A DNA stretch of 54,716 nt from Bacteroidales bacterium (GCA_017618115.1 JAFZUX010000012.1:1-54716); one strand, 5' to 3'. Shown: positions 41,916 to 50,640, numbered from the stretch's first letter. The notes: generated by a model from the sequence alone, not told the origin. Program-made: numbers and translations.

Positions 41916-43259
41916 CTATAGGAAATATGTCAAATACACGGGCAGATACTTGACGGATTCAATGCGTGTATAGTCTTTGGTATAGATGAGATATCTGTCG
42001 TTGGTTATTCGGGAGGAATACTTCTTACAGAATTCATTTAAAGAAGTATGCGCCTTGTAAGAGGATGACTTTACCTCAATAGGCATAATCTTAGTGCCGC
42101 GGGAGAGAAGGAAGTCTACTTCATAGTTATGCTTTCTGCTTTCGGTAGGCCAGACATGGTAGAATAGTTTGTTGCCGGAAGCTGTGAGCATCTGTGCCAC
42201 GACGTTTTCGTATAAATAGCCCAGATTGGTTGACAATTTGTTGCTCAACAGGTGTTCGTAAATGGTATTTTCCGTGAATGCTTTGTCTCGGAATGCAAGT
42301 GTTACGAAAAGGCCGGTATCCCCAACAAACATCTTGTAATGCTGTAGTTCCTCCGTGCTGCCGAGTCCGACATTTGGATCGTCGCTGTGGTGGGATACAT
42401 TTACGGTCTTTGACTTCTCCATCTCGGAGATGAGTTCAATAAAATCTTTCGCATGGGCTCCTGGGAAAATGCTGGATATCTGATAGCGGGAAGTGTTACT
42501 GTTGAGTTGGGCCGGAATGGCGGCGAATATTCTTGCGGCTTTGCCAGTTGGGTCAATTTTACCAAAGTCTTCATCGTACAGATCTAGAATCAAGCGCTTT
42601 GTTTGGTCAACAACCTCAAAGTTGTTGGATGAAATATAGGCGTCCACCGCCTGAGGCATACCTCCCACGAGCATATAAAGGCGGAAATCCCGCATTAGTT
42701 TGCGGTGCGCCTCTTTCAGCGGCTGGGGTTGCTCCCACACAGAGCGGAGTAGCGGGATTGTGGCCGTGTCTCCCAGTGCCCATCGGAATTCTTCGTAGTC
42801 CATAGGGAACATTGTTATCCGCTCTTCTTCACTGGGAATAAGGATGTTCTTGGTGTTTTTCCGGATAGAGATGAGGGAACCTGTTTCTATGTAGTCGTAT
42901 CGTCCGTCTTCTACAAATGACTTGATGGCCTGACGAGCTAACGGTTGGAATTGCACTTCATCAAAAACAATCAGGGACTTTCGTTCTACCAATTTGATTC
43001 CATACACAAGTTGGAGTCTTAGAAAAATATAATTGAGATCAGAAATGTCATTGAACAAATCCTTTACCTCTTTAGAGCATTTGGTGAAGTCTATAAAAAT
43101 GAACGTTTCATACTCGTTTCTGGCAAAAGTTCTGACTATAGTGGACTTTCCGATACGACGCGCTCCTTCAATCAAAAGGGCGCTCCTGCCATTACTGTTT
43201 TTCTTCCACTGAAGAAGACGGTTGTAAATTTTGCGTTTGAAAAGTCTTTCAGGTTCCAT
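41916..43259 (-). CDS. AAA ATPase with DUF4143-type C-terminal domain
   Basis: A 447-residue protein. An AAA_14-like ATPase domain has Walker A GARRIGKST at about 32-40 and Walker B SLIVFDEVQF at about 95-104. The C-terminal part has EVDFLLSRGTKIMPIEVKSS, a PD-(D/E)xK nuclease-like pattern (D, then E-V-K) usual in DUF4143 proteins. The family is widespread and patchily distributed; its function is not settled, though it often lies in variable islands. The promoter is at 43280-43310. The gene is framed by flank repeats A and B. Confidence 0.82.
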   Translation of the reverse strand: MEPERLFKRKIYNRLLQWKKNSNGRSALLIEGARRIGKSTIVRTFARNEYETFIFIDFTKCSKEVKDLFNDISDLNYIFLRLQLVYGIKLVERKSLIVFDEVQFQPLARQAIKSFVEDGRYDYIETGSLISIRKNTKNILIPSEEERITMFPMDYEEFRWALGDTATIPLLRSVWEQPQPLKEAHRKLMRDFRLYMLVGGMPQAVDAYISSNNFEVVDQTKRLILDLYDEDFGKIDPTGKAARIFAAIPAQLNSNTSRYQISSIFPGAHAKDFIELISEMEKSKTVNVSHHSDDPNVGLGSTEELQHYKMFVGDTGLFVTLAFRDKAFTENTIYEHLLSNKLSTNLGYLYENVVAQMLTASGNKLFYHVWPTESRKHNYEVDFLLSRGTKIMPIEVKSSSYKAHTSLNEFCKKYSSRITNDRYLIYTKDYTRIESVKYLPVYLTYFL

Positions 43260-43279
43260 AATAACAACTTTTTATATTA

Positions 43280-43310
43280 CAAAGATAGTTTATTTTGCAC
43301 ACCCCTCAAA
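43280..43310 (-). promoter_or_regulatory. Promoter of the ATPase gene
   Basis: On the minus strand TTTG (43307-43310), 19 bases, TATCTTTG (43280-43287), an exact match to the Bacteroidota consensus. The leader is about 15 bases. Confidence 0.65.
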
Positions 43311-43397
43311 ATTTTCCAAGATATTTTTCTCAAAATCCTCAAAATGGTTGCGATGGTTTTTTTCAAAATCCTCAAAGATGTTTGGCCCCTTTTGGGC

Positions 43398-43458
43398 TTT
43401 TTTATTTGCAAAGAAAAGCGGAAAAGTGCTTGCCTCCAAGCATTTGGGTAAAATTGAC
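43398..43458 (-). repeat. Flank repeat 'A', copy 2 (ATPase module)
   Basis: About 60 bases, nearly identical to 45537-45598 and similar to 19834-19893 reversed. It contains the hairpin TGCTTGCCTCCAAGCA at 43427-43442 (GGAGG in the loop region on the minus strand). It lies about 140 bases upstream of the ATPase start. The region 43311-43397 also holds two copies of TCAAAATCCTCAAA. Confidence 0.75.
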
Positions 43459-43563
43459 TCTGTGGCGGGCTAAGTGGGTGGAGGTGAGGGGTTTGGAGCG
43501 GTTGTTGGCTGATGTGGCTTAGGGTAGCGGCTGGCTGGCGGGCCTTTGGTTTGTTGTGGTGAG

Positions 43564-43584
43564 GGAAACTATCGCGGAGGAAAG
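43564..43584 (+). repeat. Flank repeat 'B', copy 3 (HipBA module)
   Basis: Identical to copy 2 over 21 bases and directly abutting the hipA stop codon. The whole stretch from 43398 to 43584, A through B, reappears as 45537-45693, forming a joint between adjacent modules. Confidence 0.8.
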
Positions 43585-45075
43585 TTATAATTTAAAGCAG
43601 GTCTCTACTAGAGATGTGAGTTGCTCCTGGGAAAGGTTGGAGATACCGGTCTTTTCTATTAGGGAGAATGCTTTTTTGTTCTTGCCGATAACGAATTTCC
43701 GTTCCTGGCCATCTATTGTTGCAAGAAGGTGGAAGTTGCCTTTGTATGTTGCAACTATTTGTATGTGAGAGACCGTATGGCCGTGAAGGGTTATTGCCGG
43801 TGTTTGTTCATCTGTTGTCATTTCTCCCCAGGATTTAAGATGGTTAAAGATTGTTGTCTCAACTCGGCCAATCCATTGTTCTGGTACTTCGTTGTTTGCG
43901 GCAATAGAGCGGAATTGTTTTAGGGTAGTTGCAATATGGCGAATAATGGTATAGGGGCGCCTAATTCCGTTGTCTTTAGCAAACAAGAGGACATCCTCTT
44001 TTGTGAAGTTTCTGAGTTTTGCTCTAATGTAAAGACAGTGATCTTCCTGAGGTAGGAATCCTCCGGCATCTATTATGTATGTCATATCATAAGCCGGGGA
44101 TAAACGCCACTTTCCATCTTCCGTCATTATGAATGAAAAGTTCTTGTTATGATCATCTGTGTTGTTGGCTAAAATGTTGAATACCATCCTTCTGAACACT
44201 TCCTGGCAATCTGCCTCCGGGAGTTGAAGTTTTCTGCAAACCTGAATTAGCTGTTCATAACTCTCTGCCTCCGGGCTTATTGCGGCTAATGTTTGAGTGT
44301 GTAATTTTTTCTCTCTGTCTCTGTCAAAGCGTTTGGTAATGAAATGGTTGTTGCCGTCTACCGTATATAACTTAGATGGCATCATTCGGATTCCTGCTTT
44401 TGTAGCCAGTTCATAATAAGTCATTTCCAGTTCTGCGGAACTGTACTGTGAGTCTCCGAATTTAAGCAGGCAATAATCATAGCCTTTTAGTCCTGATATC
44501 TGACCGCTACGTATTTCTCCGGTTTTTCTGTTTATAGCAAGGATAGCCTTGGGCTGTCTGCCTCCGGCGGATGTTCCAACAGTAAGTAATGACTGCATGG
44601 TAATAGACTCTTCAGGCAGAATCCTTGCTTTTTCTCTCTCTTTGTAAATGCGTGATGCTAAGTTTACTAAAGACGTCATATTTATTTTGCCGCCCTTTAG
44701 TTTGTGGGTGAATTCCGGCTTAAATTCTAGGGCCCCCATACCACGCTTACCTATGAAAGAGAGTTTGTCTAAAGGGTTAATCTCCGAATTGGATAAATGG
44801 TTTTGCTGTCTCCAAAGATCAAACAGCTGATTGCCCCACGAATCTGGTAATGAGTCTGCTACAAAAGCGGGCAGTTTCTGATAAATCTTAGATTTTTCTC
44901 CCCAGATTGGAATTAGCGCTCTGGTTTCTTCTGTTGGGGCAACCAAAGGAGAAATATTCAAACCTTTCTTTATAAAGTTGGCATTATACGTGAAGTATGA
45001 GCATCTACGCTTATCTTCCCAAGCCAGACGGCCAACTTCTTCTCCCCATAAGATTACTTTCAACGTCTTTATCAT
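43585..45075 (-). CDS. hipA: HipA-family Ser/Thr kinase toxin
   Basis: A 496-residue HipA. The N-terminal subdomain (about 1-110, with SLPDSWGNQLFD) precedes the HipA-C kinase. Visible residues: GTSAGGRQPKA near 168-177 (ATP loop), Lys in YCLLKFGD near 205, catalytic Asp about 308 in NNTDDHNKNFSFI, and the DFG-like Asp about 330 in SPAYDMTY. HipA toxins phosphorylate a tRNA synthetase or similar target and cause growth arrest. An extra C-terminal segment of about 90 residues follows the kinase. It starts six bases after hipB, a usual toxin-antitoxin operon. Framed by flank repeats A and B. Confidence 0.9.
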   Translation of the reverse strand: MIKTLKVILWGEEVGRLAWEDKRRCSYFTYNANFIKKGLNISPLVAPTEETRALIPIWGEKSKIYQKLPAFVADSLPDSWGNQLFDLWRQQNHLSNSEINPLDKLSFIGKRGMGALEFKPEFTHKLKGGKINMTSLVNLASRIYKEREKARILPEESITMQSLLTVGTSAGGRQPKAILAINRKTGEIRSGQISGLKGYDYCLLKFGDSQYSSAELEMTYYELATKAGIRMMPSKLYTVDGNNHFITKRFDRDREKKLHTQTLAAISPEAESYEQLIQVCRKLQLPEADCQEVFRRMVFNILANNTDDHNKNFSFIMTEDGKWRLSPAYDMTYIIDAGGFLPQEDHCLYIRAKLRNFTKEDVLLFAKDNGIRRPYTIIRHIATTLKQFRSIAANNEVPEQWIGRVETTIFNHLKSWGEMTTDEQTPAITLHGHTVSHIQIVATYKGNFHLLATIDGQERKFVIGKNKKAFSLIEKTGISNLSQEQLTSLVETCFKL

Positions 45076-45081
45076 ATCTGC

Positions 45082-45393
45082 CTATTTCTTTGAGTGTCTG
45101 ATTCTTTGAGCTTTGTTTTCATTCTTGCGAATAAGGTATGGTGATTCCGGCAACTCCGGCATTATATCATCTAATGAGTTGACTTGACCTATAACCCTTA
45201 GAAGTGTAATAACCGTTGAAAGGGATAGGTTTCCGGCTGCCCCACTCTCAAATTTGCTAATGGTAGTTAGTCCAATACCGGTTTGTTCTGCAACATCCTT
45301 TTGAGTGAGGTTGAGGCGCATTCTGTACTCTTTAAATCGTTTTCCTAACAGTCTTACGAGTTCTGGAGTAGAGTATTCGTAAAGGTTTGCCAT
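45082..45393 (-). CDS. hipB: HipB-like XRE-family antitoxin
   Basis: A 103-residue protein with an XRE/Cro helix-turn-helix at about 20-75: LNLTQKDVAEQTGIG then TTISKFESG. The Lys/Arg-rich C-terminus (KNENKAQRIRHSKK) is short and may bind HipA. It likely represses its own operon and neutralises HipA. First gene of the operon, with a strong promoter at 45476-45506. Confidence 0.87.
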   Translation of the reverse strand: MANLYEYSTPELVRLLGKRFKEYRMRLNLTQKDVAEQTGIGLTTISKFESGAAGNLSLSTVITLLRVIGQVNSLDDIMPELPESPYLIRKNENKAQRIRHSKK

Positions 45394-45475
45394 AGTTTGT
45401 GTGTTTAAATTTCATTATATTGGTAGTTAATCTGAAATTTTGCTTTAACTTTCAATAAAGTGAATGCTATAAGTA

Positions 45476-45506
45476 CAAAAGTATGAAAATTTGTAATAAT
45501 TCCAAA
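45476..45506 (-). promoter_or_regulatory. Promoter of hipBA
   Basis: On the minus strand TTTG (45503-45506), 19 bases, TACTTTTG (45476-45483), an exact match to the consensus. The leader is about 75 bases. Confidence 0.65.
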
Positions 45507-45536
45507 TATGTTGCATCCTGTAAAGTGCGCTTTTGT

Positions 45537-45598
45537 GTTTTTTATTTGCAAAGAAAAGGGGAAAAGTGCTTGCCTCCAAGCATTTGGGTAAAATTGAC
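45537..45598 (-). repeat. Flank repeat 'A', copy 3 (HipBA module)
   Basis: Same element as 43398-43458, with hairpin TGCTTGCCTCCAAGCA at 45567-45582, about 145 bases upstream of hipB. Confidence 0.75.
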
Positions 45599-45677
45599 TC
45601 TGTGGCAAGCTAAGTGGATGGAGGTGAGTGGGTTGGCGCGGTTGCTGGCTGGCGGGCCTTTGGTTTGTTGGGGTGAG

Positions 45678-45693
45678 GGAAACTATCGTGGAG
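45678..45693 (+). repeat. Flank repeat 'B', copy 4 (partial)
   Basis: Matches the first 16 bases of copies 2 and 3 with one change, then diverges into the short upstream region of the fic gene. Confidence 0.65.
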
Positions 45694-45700
45694 AATTTGC

Positions 45701-45708
45701 TACCTTTG
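45701..45708 (+). promoter_or_regulatory. -7 box of fic
   Basis: TACCTTTG matches TAnnTTTG and lies only seven bases before the ATG at 45716, implying an almost leaderless message. No matching -33 box at the usual distance. Confidence 0.35.
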
Positions 45709-45715
45709 TAACGGT

Positions 45716-46765
45716 ATGAGTACGTTTGATGAATATATTAAGCAGGGAGAAAGGGGGCCAAAGCAAAAAGCCGAGGCTTGGAAGACCGCTATTGGACTTC
45801 AGGAAGTTGATGGTCTTAAGCCATCCTCGTACCTTTTGGATACGGCTAGACGTCATATTGAGGGAGAGATTACTATAGAGGAGGTTAAGGGTTTAATTGA
45901 CACGTATTACAAATCTAAAGAAGGGCGTTTGTCTTTAGAGGAAGAGAAGGCTGCTGAAGCTGATAAAGTATCTTCAAATATTACGGAACTGCTTCAAGAA
46001 GAGACGTTTTCATTTACCCCTTCTGAATTAATGAGAATTCATCGCAGATTATTTCACAATATTTACAAGTTTGCGGGAAAGTTTAGGACGTATAATATTT
46101 CTAAACAGGAGTGGGTCTTGGACGGTGCCTCTGTCTTATATAATCCTTATGAAAACATAGGAGAAACTTTGGAATACGATTTTGCTCAGGAGCGGAAGTT
46201 TGATTATAAGACTTTGTCTACAGACGACTTCATCTCTCACATAGCCTCTTTCATTGCGGGTCTATGGCAGATACATCCATTTGAGGAGGGCAATACTCGC
46301 ACTATGGCAGTATTTCTAATCAAGTACTTACGTTCATTCGGGTATACTATCACTAACGATCTTTTTGACACCAATTCATGGTATTTCCGTAATGCTTTGG
46401 TTAGAGCAAACTACATCAATAGAGAGATGGGGATAGTTCCGGAAATGTCTTTTTTGGAGAACTTTCTAAGAAATCTTGTGCTAGGAGAACATAACGATTT
46501 GAAGAATCGTTATTTGCATATAAACTACAAAAGACCGGTTGATTCTGTTTCAAAGTGCAAAAATTGCACTTTGAAATGCACTTTGGAAGAACAGGCAGTG
46601 CTTCGCTTCCTTAAGGAAAGCCCTAAGGCAACACAAAGAATGATGGCTGAGCACATAAATAAATCTGAAAGAACAATCAAATCTTTGACGGTTGGACTTG
46701 TTGAAAAGGGATGTCTGGCTCGAAGAAACGGAAAGCGTAACGGATGGTGGGAGGTTCTGATTTGA
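45716..46765 (+). CDS. Fic-family protein with VbhA-like N-terminus and winged helix
   Basis: A 349-residue protein. Residues about 20-66 (VDGLKPSSYLLDTARRHIEG, then EITIEEVKGLI) resemble the VbhA-type antitoxin helix often fused or paired with Fic. The Fic core has the active-site motif HPFEEGNTRT at about 187-196, with the catalytic His about 187. Fic enzymes usually transfer AMP to protein hydroxyls. Residues about 290-349 form a winged-helix-like DNA-binding region (TQRMMAEHINKSERTIKSL), preceded by three Cys in CKNCTLKC. Its stop codon overlaps the next start (TGATG). A self-regulating modifier is likely. Confidence 0.85.
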   Translation: MSTFDEYIKQGERGPKQKAEAWKTAIGLQEVDGLKPSSYLLDTARRHIEGEITIEEVKGLIDTYYKSKEGRLSLEEEKAAEADKVSSNITELLQEETFSFTPSELMRIHRRLFHNIYKFAGKFRTYNISKQEWVLDGASVLYNPYENIGETLEYDFAQERKFDYKTLSTDDFISHIASFIAGLWQIHPFEEGNTRTMAVFLIKYLRSFGYTITNDLFDTNSWYFRNALVRANYINREMGIVPEMSFLENFLRNLVLGEHNDLKNRYLHINYKRPVDSVSKCKNCTLKCTLEEQAVLRFLKESPKATQRMMAEHINKSERTIKSLTVGLVEKGCLARRNGKRNGWWEVLI

Positions 46766-48342
46766 TGAAAAGGATTCCTCATACGTTTGTGATTATTGGT
46801 GCGGTGTTGTTGCTGTGCGGGGTGATTACGTGGATTGTGCCGGCCGGGGAGTTTGACAGGCAGGTGGTTGCAGAAGGGGATGGAACTGAGGTGATTGTGC
46901 CGGGTTCTTATCACAGGGTGGAGAGCGCTCCGCAGACGTGGCAGATTCTTGGGAGTATTGTTGAGGGATTTAAGAGACAGGCGGGGATAATTGTTTTTAT
47001 TCTGATTATCGGCGGAGCGTTTCAGGTTCTTGCCAGTTCCAGGGCGATAGATTTTGGTATTAAGAAATTCTTGCAGAGGGTGCATGCAAACCGCTTGGTG
47101 ATAGTTGGCAGTATGCTGCTGTTCAGCCTGTTTGGAGCGGTCTTTGGAATGAGCGAGGAGACTATTGCGTTTGTGGTGATCTTTGTACCGCTTGCCATAT
47201 CAATGGGTTACGACTCCATAACGGGTGTGCTGATGGTCTATGTTGCGGCACACATTGGCTTCAGCGGTGCAATCTTTAATCCGTTTACTATAGGTATAGC
47301 TCAGGGACTTAGCGGCGTTCCGCTCTTCTCCGGTTTTGAATACAGAATTGTGGTGTGGGTGATTTTGACCGCAATGATTATTGCATTTACTCTGTGGTGG
47401 GCGGCTCGCGTGAAGAAGAATCCGGCTCTCTCACCAACCTATGAGATAGACAGTTACTGGAGGGCAAAGATGAATGATGCGGATGTTGACGCTGCTGGTT
47501 GTGGTGCTGTTGGTTACGGAGGACAGGCTTCTGTTGGTGCGTGGTGTGCGTTCATTATCAGCTCGGTAGCGGCGGTGCTGTTTGCGGTGTTCTATCCGCG
47601 GATGAGCGTTTCCGTTGGAGGTGCGAGCGCGGAATTTACTCTGCTGCCGTTTGTTGCGGGAGCCTACATCATTGTCTCTTTCTTTGCGCTGCGCAAGAAC
47701 TACCTCTACTATATCCTTGTGAATCTGATTTTTACAATCATCTTCCTGATAGTTGGAGTGCTGGGTTACGGCTGGTACATTAAGGAGATTGCATCTCTCT
47801 TTCTGGCCATGGGAATCCTCTGCGGAATGAGTTGCGGTTTTAGTGCAAACGAGGTGTGCAAAGAGTTTTTATCGGGAGCAAAAGATATACTTTCCGCCGC
47901 ATTGGTGGTGGGTCTTGCCGGTGGAATCATAGAGATACTGACCTCCGGTAAAGTGATGGATACCATACTGTTCGGCCTGGCGCAAAGTATGGAGGGGTGG
48001 GGCAAAGGCGGCACCGTTTCCGCCATGTACGGAGTGCAGACCGTCATCAACCTTTTCATCCCGTCCGGCACGGCAAAAGCCGCTCTCACAATGCCAATCA
48101 TGGCGCCGTTTTCAGACATAATCGGTCTCTCCCGTCAGGCCACAATTATGGCCTATCAGTTCGGCGATGGTTTTACCAACATGATAACTCCAACCTCTGC
48201 CGTCCTTATGGGCGCGCTTGGGGTTGCCAAAATTCCTTATAATATCTGGCTTAAATGGTGGTGGAAGTACCTGCTGCTCTTTATGTTAGTGGGCTTGCTT
48301 CTCCTCCTCCCAACAGTCTATCTTTCCCTCTCTGGCTTCTAA
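46765..48342 (+). CDS. YfcC/DcuC-type membrane carrier
   Basis: A 525-residue inner-membrane protein with about 12 hydrophobic segments. The N-terminus MKRIPHTFVIIGAVLLLCGV then ITWIVPAGEFDR is the hallmark of the YfcC family (C4-dicarboxylate anaerobic carrier/arginine-ornithine antiporter-like). GMSEETIAFVVIFVPL, GFSGAIFNPFTIGIAQ and NLFIPSGTAKAALTMPIMAP are further family motifs. The substrate cannot be told from sequence: amino acids, peptides or dicarboxylates. The start overlaps the fic stop by one base. The last four bases overlap the convergent DUF4270 gene. Confidence 0.85.
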   Translation: MKRIPHTFVIIGAVLLLCGVITWIVPAGEFDRQVVAEGDGTEVIVPGSYHRVESAPQTWQILGSIVEGFKRQAGIIVFILIIGGAFQVLASSRAIDFGIKKFLQRVHANRLVIVGSMLLFSLFGAVFGMSEETIAFVVIFVPLAISMGYDSITGVLMVYVAAHIGFSGAIFNPFTIGIAQGLSGVPLFSGFEYRIVVWVILTAMIIAFTLWWAARVKKNPALSPTYEIDSYWRAKMNDADVDAAGCGAVGYGGQASVGAWCAFIISSVAAVLFAVFYPRMSVSVGGASAEFTLLPFVAGAYIIVSFFALRKNYLYYILVNLIFTIIFLIVGVLGYGWYIKEIASLFLAMGILCGMSCGFSANEVCKEFLSGAKDILSAALVVGLAGGIIEILTSGKVMDTILFGLAQSMEGWGKGGTVSAMYGVQTVINLFIPSGTAKAALTMPIMAPFSDIIGLSRQATIMAYQFGDGFTNMITPTSAVLMGALGVAKIPYNIWLKWWWKYLLLFMLVGLLLLLPTVYLSLSGF

Positions 48343-49736
48343 TCCTCCAGGATAGTGTAGAGGAGATGGAGGGTTGGGTAGTTTGGATGGAGTGGGCCGT
48401 TGATGACGCCGAGGAAGTAACGGCTTCTATCCAAAGCGTAGGTCTTGGTTGTCTCTGTGGTGTAGTAACTGGTTGTTGAACTGGAGTTTATACCGCAGAA
48501 CCACATAGCGTATTTTTTCCACTCCTTCATAATATCCGCCTTGCTGTAGTTCACCATCTTTTGAACTGTGCTGGAGATATCTCCGGTGTAAAGGCTTAAT
48601 GATCTGTTAATTCCACCAACGTAGTTGTCTTTGGAGTGAACGTCGTTGAGTGGAGCGTAGTAGACGTAGCTTGTTGTATCTTTCAGTCTGTTAGACGGAT
48701 AGAGAAATTCCGGGAAGTAGTCATTGATGAAAGAAACGTTCTCGTTAGTTGTCTCAAACGGCAGGTAGAAGGTTGCCTGGCCAACAATAATTTTCTTTGG
48801 ATCATAACCCATCTTGGCAACCCATCTGTCTATGGTGTCCTTCAAAACACCCGGGTCTACGTAAGGCTTGAGGCCTCCAACTCCCTCAGCATAAACGTAT
48901 TTCTGAGGTGTGGTGGTTTCCATAGGTTTGGAACTGTAGGTGGAGAAGTTCTGAATGACTCCGTCCGTTACAACCAAAACTATGGTGGTGTCTTTGCGTG
49001 CAAGTCCCTCCTGCCAGGTTGGTTGGAAGTTGAAGGTTACATACATGGAACCGCTGGAAAGATCAAAGCCGTTCAATCTTCCGCCGTTGATTCCGTCTGC
49101 CGGACTCTCTACGGTAAAGAGCAATCCCTTGAACTTCTTAATGAAGACGGTGTTGGAATCCAGTTCCAGTTGAGAGGCTCTGAGAATCTCGCTTCCGAAG
49201 CTGTTTTTCAGGCGGATATGGAGAGAGTCTCTACCGGTGTAGATAACTCCGCCGCTGTCTACAGGAGTGTGAATCCAATCTGCATCCCTGAGGTCTGAGT
49301 TATATCTGTAGGTTGTGTCAACCACCCTGTTCATTCTGTAAACGTGTACGTTCTGAGGAAGACCGTCTTGAGCCGGGTTGGTTATGGTCTTGGAATCTAT
49401 CGGGATAGCAATATGTATGCTCTTGATGACTCTGCTTGTTCCAAGGTCTGCACCTTCAACGTATGGGGCAAAGTTGGTTGCAAACGAAAAAGTGGAGAGA
49501 CCAAACTGCTCTGTTCTCAATGCACCCAAAAAGCCGTAAGAAGAGTTGAGAGACTGGAGGCTGTCCATCATCTTGTTCTGAAGAGGAAGATGGAAAGTAA
49601 CGGTTCTCAGTTTAAGCAGATGATCCTCCGGAATGTCGTTTGCTCCCAGAGTTTTATCTACAGTTATACAAGAAGTGGCTGAAAAACACGCGAATACAGC
49701 TAATAATATTGCAACTGCACGTAATTTGGAATGCAT
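48339..49736 (-). CDS. DUF4270-type lipoprotein
   Basis: A 465-residue lipoprotein: signal peptide, lipobox ATSC, then ITVDKTLGAND. The pattern (YGFLGALRTEQFGLSTFSFATN, an all-beta middle with YNSDLRDADW, late VYYAPLND) and its position next to a starch-synthase-like gene match the Bacteroidota DUF4270 family, whose function is unknown. It starts at a TAATG overlap with the glycosyltransferase stop, so the two are co-translated. Probably outer-membrane or periplasmic. Confidence 0.75.
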   Translation of the reverse strand: MHSKLRAVAILLAVFACFSATSCITVDKTLGANDIPEDHLLKLRTVTFHLPLQNKMMDSLQSLNSSYGFLGALRTEQFGLSTFSFATNFAPYVEGADLGTSRVIKSIHIAIPIDSKTITNPAQDGLPQNVHVYRMNRVVDTTYRYNSDLRDADWIHTPVDSGGVIYTGRDSLHIRLKNSFGSEILRASQLELDSNTVFIKKFKGLLFTVESPADGINGGRLNGFDLSSGSMYVTFNFQPTWQEGLARKDTTIVLVVTDGVIQNFSTYSSKPMETTTPQKYVYAEGVGGLKPYVDPGVLKDTIDRWVAKMGYDPKKIIVGQATFYLPFETTNENVSFINDYFPEFLYPSNRLKDTTSYVYYAPLNDVHSKDNYVGGINRSLSLYTGDISSTVQKMVNYSKADIMKEWKKYAMWFCGINSSSTTSYYTTETTKTYALDRSRYFLGVINGPLHPNYPTLHLLYTILED

Positions 49737-50563
49737 TACTCTTTCAAAAATTTTCCGTAAAACTTAATATATCTGTTAGTATACGCGGCGGTGTTGCCCT
49801 CTGCAATATCCGTACAGGTGAGTGTAGGAATCTTTGATTTTGCGGCAAAGTCCAGAACCTCTTTGCTTACCTGTTTGCTTGCCACAATAACACCGTCTGA
49901 ATACTTCACCGCCAGTTTAGCAAGATTTATGCCAGTAGGGGTGTTCAGAAGGTCTGCGTCTGTAGGTTTTAACCCGGCAATGAGAGTTTTCTTTACAAAG
50001 GTTGAGGAGAAACGTTCCTTGGCAACGTCTCCGTAAAGAGAGGTTATAACCTTACAGTCTGTGAATATAGGGTCTGATTTGAATGTCTTTTTAAGGTACA
50101 TAGGAACCAGGCCGGCCAGCCAGCCGTTGCAGTGAACTATGGTTGGCTGCCAACGAAGCTTTTTTACGGTCTCCAGTGTTCCGCGGGCAAAGAGGACGGC
50201 TCTCTCGTCATTGTCTGCAAAGAACTTGTCCTGCTCATCCCTGAAGAGGAACTTGCGCTTGAAATAGTCCTCATTTTCAATGAAATAGACCTGCATTCTG
50301 GCCTGGGCAATAGAGGCCACCTTAATAACCAAAGGACGGTCCAAATCATTTACAACTATGTTCATTCCGCTGAGGCGGATAACCTCATGAAGCTGATTGC
50401 GCCTCTCATTGATTATTCCAAACTTTGGCATAAAAGACCTTATCTCCATACCGGCCTCCTGAGCGGCTTGCGGCATATATCTGCCCACAATGGCCGTAGG
50501 GGTGGTTGGAACGTAAGGAACAATCTCCGAACTAATGTACAAAATTCTTACAGGCGCTTTCAT
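49736..50563 (-). CDS. Glycogen/starch synthase-like (GT5 N-terminal domain) protein
   Basis: A 275-residue protein matching only the N-terminal Rossmann domain of glycogen/starch synthase: ILYISSEIVPYVPTTPTAIV, FMPKFGIINERRNQLHEVIR, PTIVHCNGWLAGLVPMYLK and the late DGVIVASKQVSKEV. Full-length GlgA has about 475 residues; the C-terminal nucleotide-sugar domain is absent. This short form is regularly seen in Bacteroidota beside DUF4270, so it is probably an intact family rather than a truncation. The KxGG sugar-binding loop is replaced by TTPTA, so glycogen synthesis is doubtful. Confidence 0.75.
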   Translation of the reverse strand: MKAPVRILYISSEIVPYVPTTPTAIVGRYMPQAAQEAGMEIRSFMPKFGIINERRNQLHEVIRLSGMNIVVNDLDRPLVIKVASIAQARMQVYFIENEDYFKRKFLFRDEQDKFFADNDERAVLFARGTLETVKKLRWQPTIVHCNGWLAGLVPMYLKKTFKSDPIFTDCKVITSLYGDVAKERFSSTFVKKTLIAGLKPTDADLLNTPTGINLAKLAVKYSDGVIVASKQVSKEVLDFAAKSKIPTLTCTDIAEGNTAAYTNRYIKFYGKFLKE

Positions 50564-50580
50564 CCGTAAAATAGTTTAGG

Positions 50581-50588
50581 CAAAGATA
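50581..50588 (-). promoter_or_regulatory. -7 box of the GT5/DUF4270 operon
   Basis: The minus strand reads TATCTTTG, 17 bases before the ATG at 50563. The divergent ftsX box at 50619 has the identical sequence. Confidence 0.5.
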
Positions 50589-50618
50589 GTAAAAATTTTA
50601 ATATTTCCTCTGTTTTTA

Positions 50619-50626
50619 TATCTTTG
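50619..50626 (+). promoter_or_regulatory. -7 box of the ftsX operon
   Basis: TATCTTTG, 14 bases before the ATG at 50641. No clear -33 box. Confidence 0.5.
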
Positions 50627-50640
50627 GCGGTTGGATTGCT

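Noticed and set aside
46525-47085. 186-codon minus-strand open frame across the fic/yfcC junction
   Set aside because: Pro/His/Arg-rich antisense product opposite two recognised genes that share a tight overlap.
49736-50563. Truncated glgA pseudogene
   Set aside because: The short starch-synthase-like form is recurrent next to DUF4270 genes in Bacteroidota and has intact overlapping start and stop signals.
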